DNA of 37,686 nucleotides. It comes from CAISDA01 sp050258555 (lineage in GTDB: Bacteria > Bacteroidota > Ignavibacteria > UBA10030 > UBA8401). The DNA is taken from positions 1-37,686 of the forward strand of contig JBLMZA010000018.1 in assembly GCA_050258555.1 (NCBI GenBank), written 5' to 3'. The translations under genes and the position numbers were made by a program. Every line of letters begins with the position of its first letter. Positions within the stretch are counted from its first letter, which is position 1. A model generated the notes under the pieces. It did no database searches, was not told where the DNA came from, and saw only the letters and a list, made by a program, of their open reading frames with translations. Below, piece by piece: positions 37,396 through 37,686 of this stretch.

Positions 37396-37686
37396 GGACA
37401 TGCTCCTCCTTCTGCAGATAGGGCGAAGGGTGGTATGTGGCGAGCTTCGTTTTCACCAGCTCGCGGATCACCGACTGCTGCTTCTTGATCGAGACCGCGC
37501 CGTCGATCACGATCAGATTGTGCTCGCGCGCAATCGTATCATACTCCTCGAGAATCTTCGACTGGAAGATCCGGTAGGATTCCTTCGGGTCATCCGAGAG
37601 TCCGAGGTCCATGCCCGCCTCATGGAACTTCAAATCCTCCCTGCCGTTCAGGATCCTCCTGAGCGAAAGCTCGACCGGCACCTTGA
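37385..37686 (-). CDS. Second thymidylate-kinase-like protein (C-terminal part; N-terminus beyond window)
   Basis: About 99 residues are visible and the frame is open to the window edge. KVPVELSLRRILNGREDLKF, EAGMDLGLSDDPKESYRIFQ and SKILEEYDTIAREHNLIVID follow the same order as ESGMDLHLGEDFYDSFVEYQ and the rest of the neighbouring kinase, so the two are tandem paralogues. The P-loop lies outside the window. The stop codon region overlaps the next gene by 11 nt, a sign of coupled translation. The C-terminus ends in a short basic and His-rich tail. Confidence 0.8.
   Translation of the reverse strand, partial: KVPVELSLRRILNGREDLKFHEAGMDLGLSDDPKESYRIFQSKILEEYDTIAREHNLIVIDGAVSIKKQQSVIRELVKTKLATYHPSPYLQKEEHVHVA

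Overview
The window is about 60% GC, densely packed, and coded mostly on the minus strand. It reads as the chromosome of a heterotrophic, saccharolytic bacterium of the FCB group (Bacteroidota / Ignavibacteria / Chlorobi-like). The signs are a secreted protein with a type IX secretion C-terminal sorting domain (the NYPNPFNP signature), a TonB-dependent receptor with an N-terminal carboxypeptidase-regulatory-like domain, a DUF6051-type hydrolase, and SSS and FucP-type sugar carriers. Visible promoters are TTG-rich -35 boxes, about 17 bp, then TA-rich -10 boxes. This is not the TTTG/TAnnTTTG pattern of Bacteroidia, so a deeper FCB lineage is more likely. There is no rRNA, tRNA, CRISPR array or insertion sequence that I can see, and no gene-free stretch over 300 bp.

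Layout. (1) 1-2460: a GH28-GH105 pectin-degrading fusion enzyme cut by the window edge, divergent from a dCMP deaminase (2698-3144). (2) 3213-5030: a conserved 605-residue protein with a nitronate-monooxygenase-like barrel signature. (3) 5236-11618: the most unusual region. A minus-strand operon encodes an SGNH-type lipoprotein hydrolase, a lipoyl-bearing E2 acyltransferase, E1-alpha, E1-beta, a lone acyl carrier protein and a GNAT-like protein, and a second GNAT-like gene converges on it. It looks like a device that makes an acyl group with 2-oxoacid-dehydrogenase chemistry and passes it by carrier protein to an N- or O-acyltransferase. (4) 11814-16566: a TonB-dependent receptor followed by a T9SS-exported beta-helix protein. 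Its promoter has the same operator-like repeats as the GH28-GH105 gene, so the two transcripts probably form one pectin regulon. (5) 16801-18306: a seven-haem NapC/NirT-like cytochrome. (6) 18558-20135: a GHL10-type lipoprotein, then a strong bidirectional terminator. (7) 20230-21222: class II fructose-bisphosphate aldolase. (8) 21357-31423: a long minus-strand sugar block with two cupin-type phosphoglucose isomerases, a ROK kinase, a kinase-like/mannose-6-phosphate isomerase fusion, an MFS sugar porter, a DUF6051 hydrolase, an SSS symporter with a small membrane partner, and aldose 1-epimerase. (9) 31635-33263: a FucP-family sugar permease. (10) 33344-37686: GlnRS, Ppx/GppA phosphatase and two tandem thymidylate-kinase-like proteins, the second cut by the window edge.

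Together the carbohydrate genes outline a route: extracellular pectin cleavage, outer-membrane uptake, inner-membrane import by three different carrier families, mutarotation, phosphorylation, isomerisation to fructose-6-phosphate and aldol cleavage. The acyl-ACP cassette stands apart and is the best candidate for an undescribed system.
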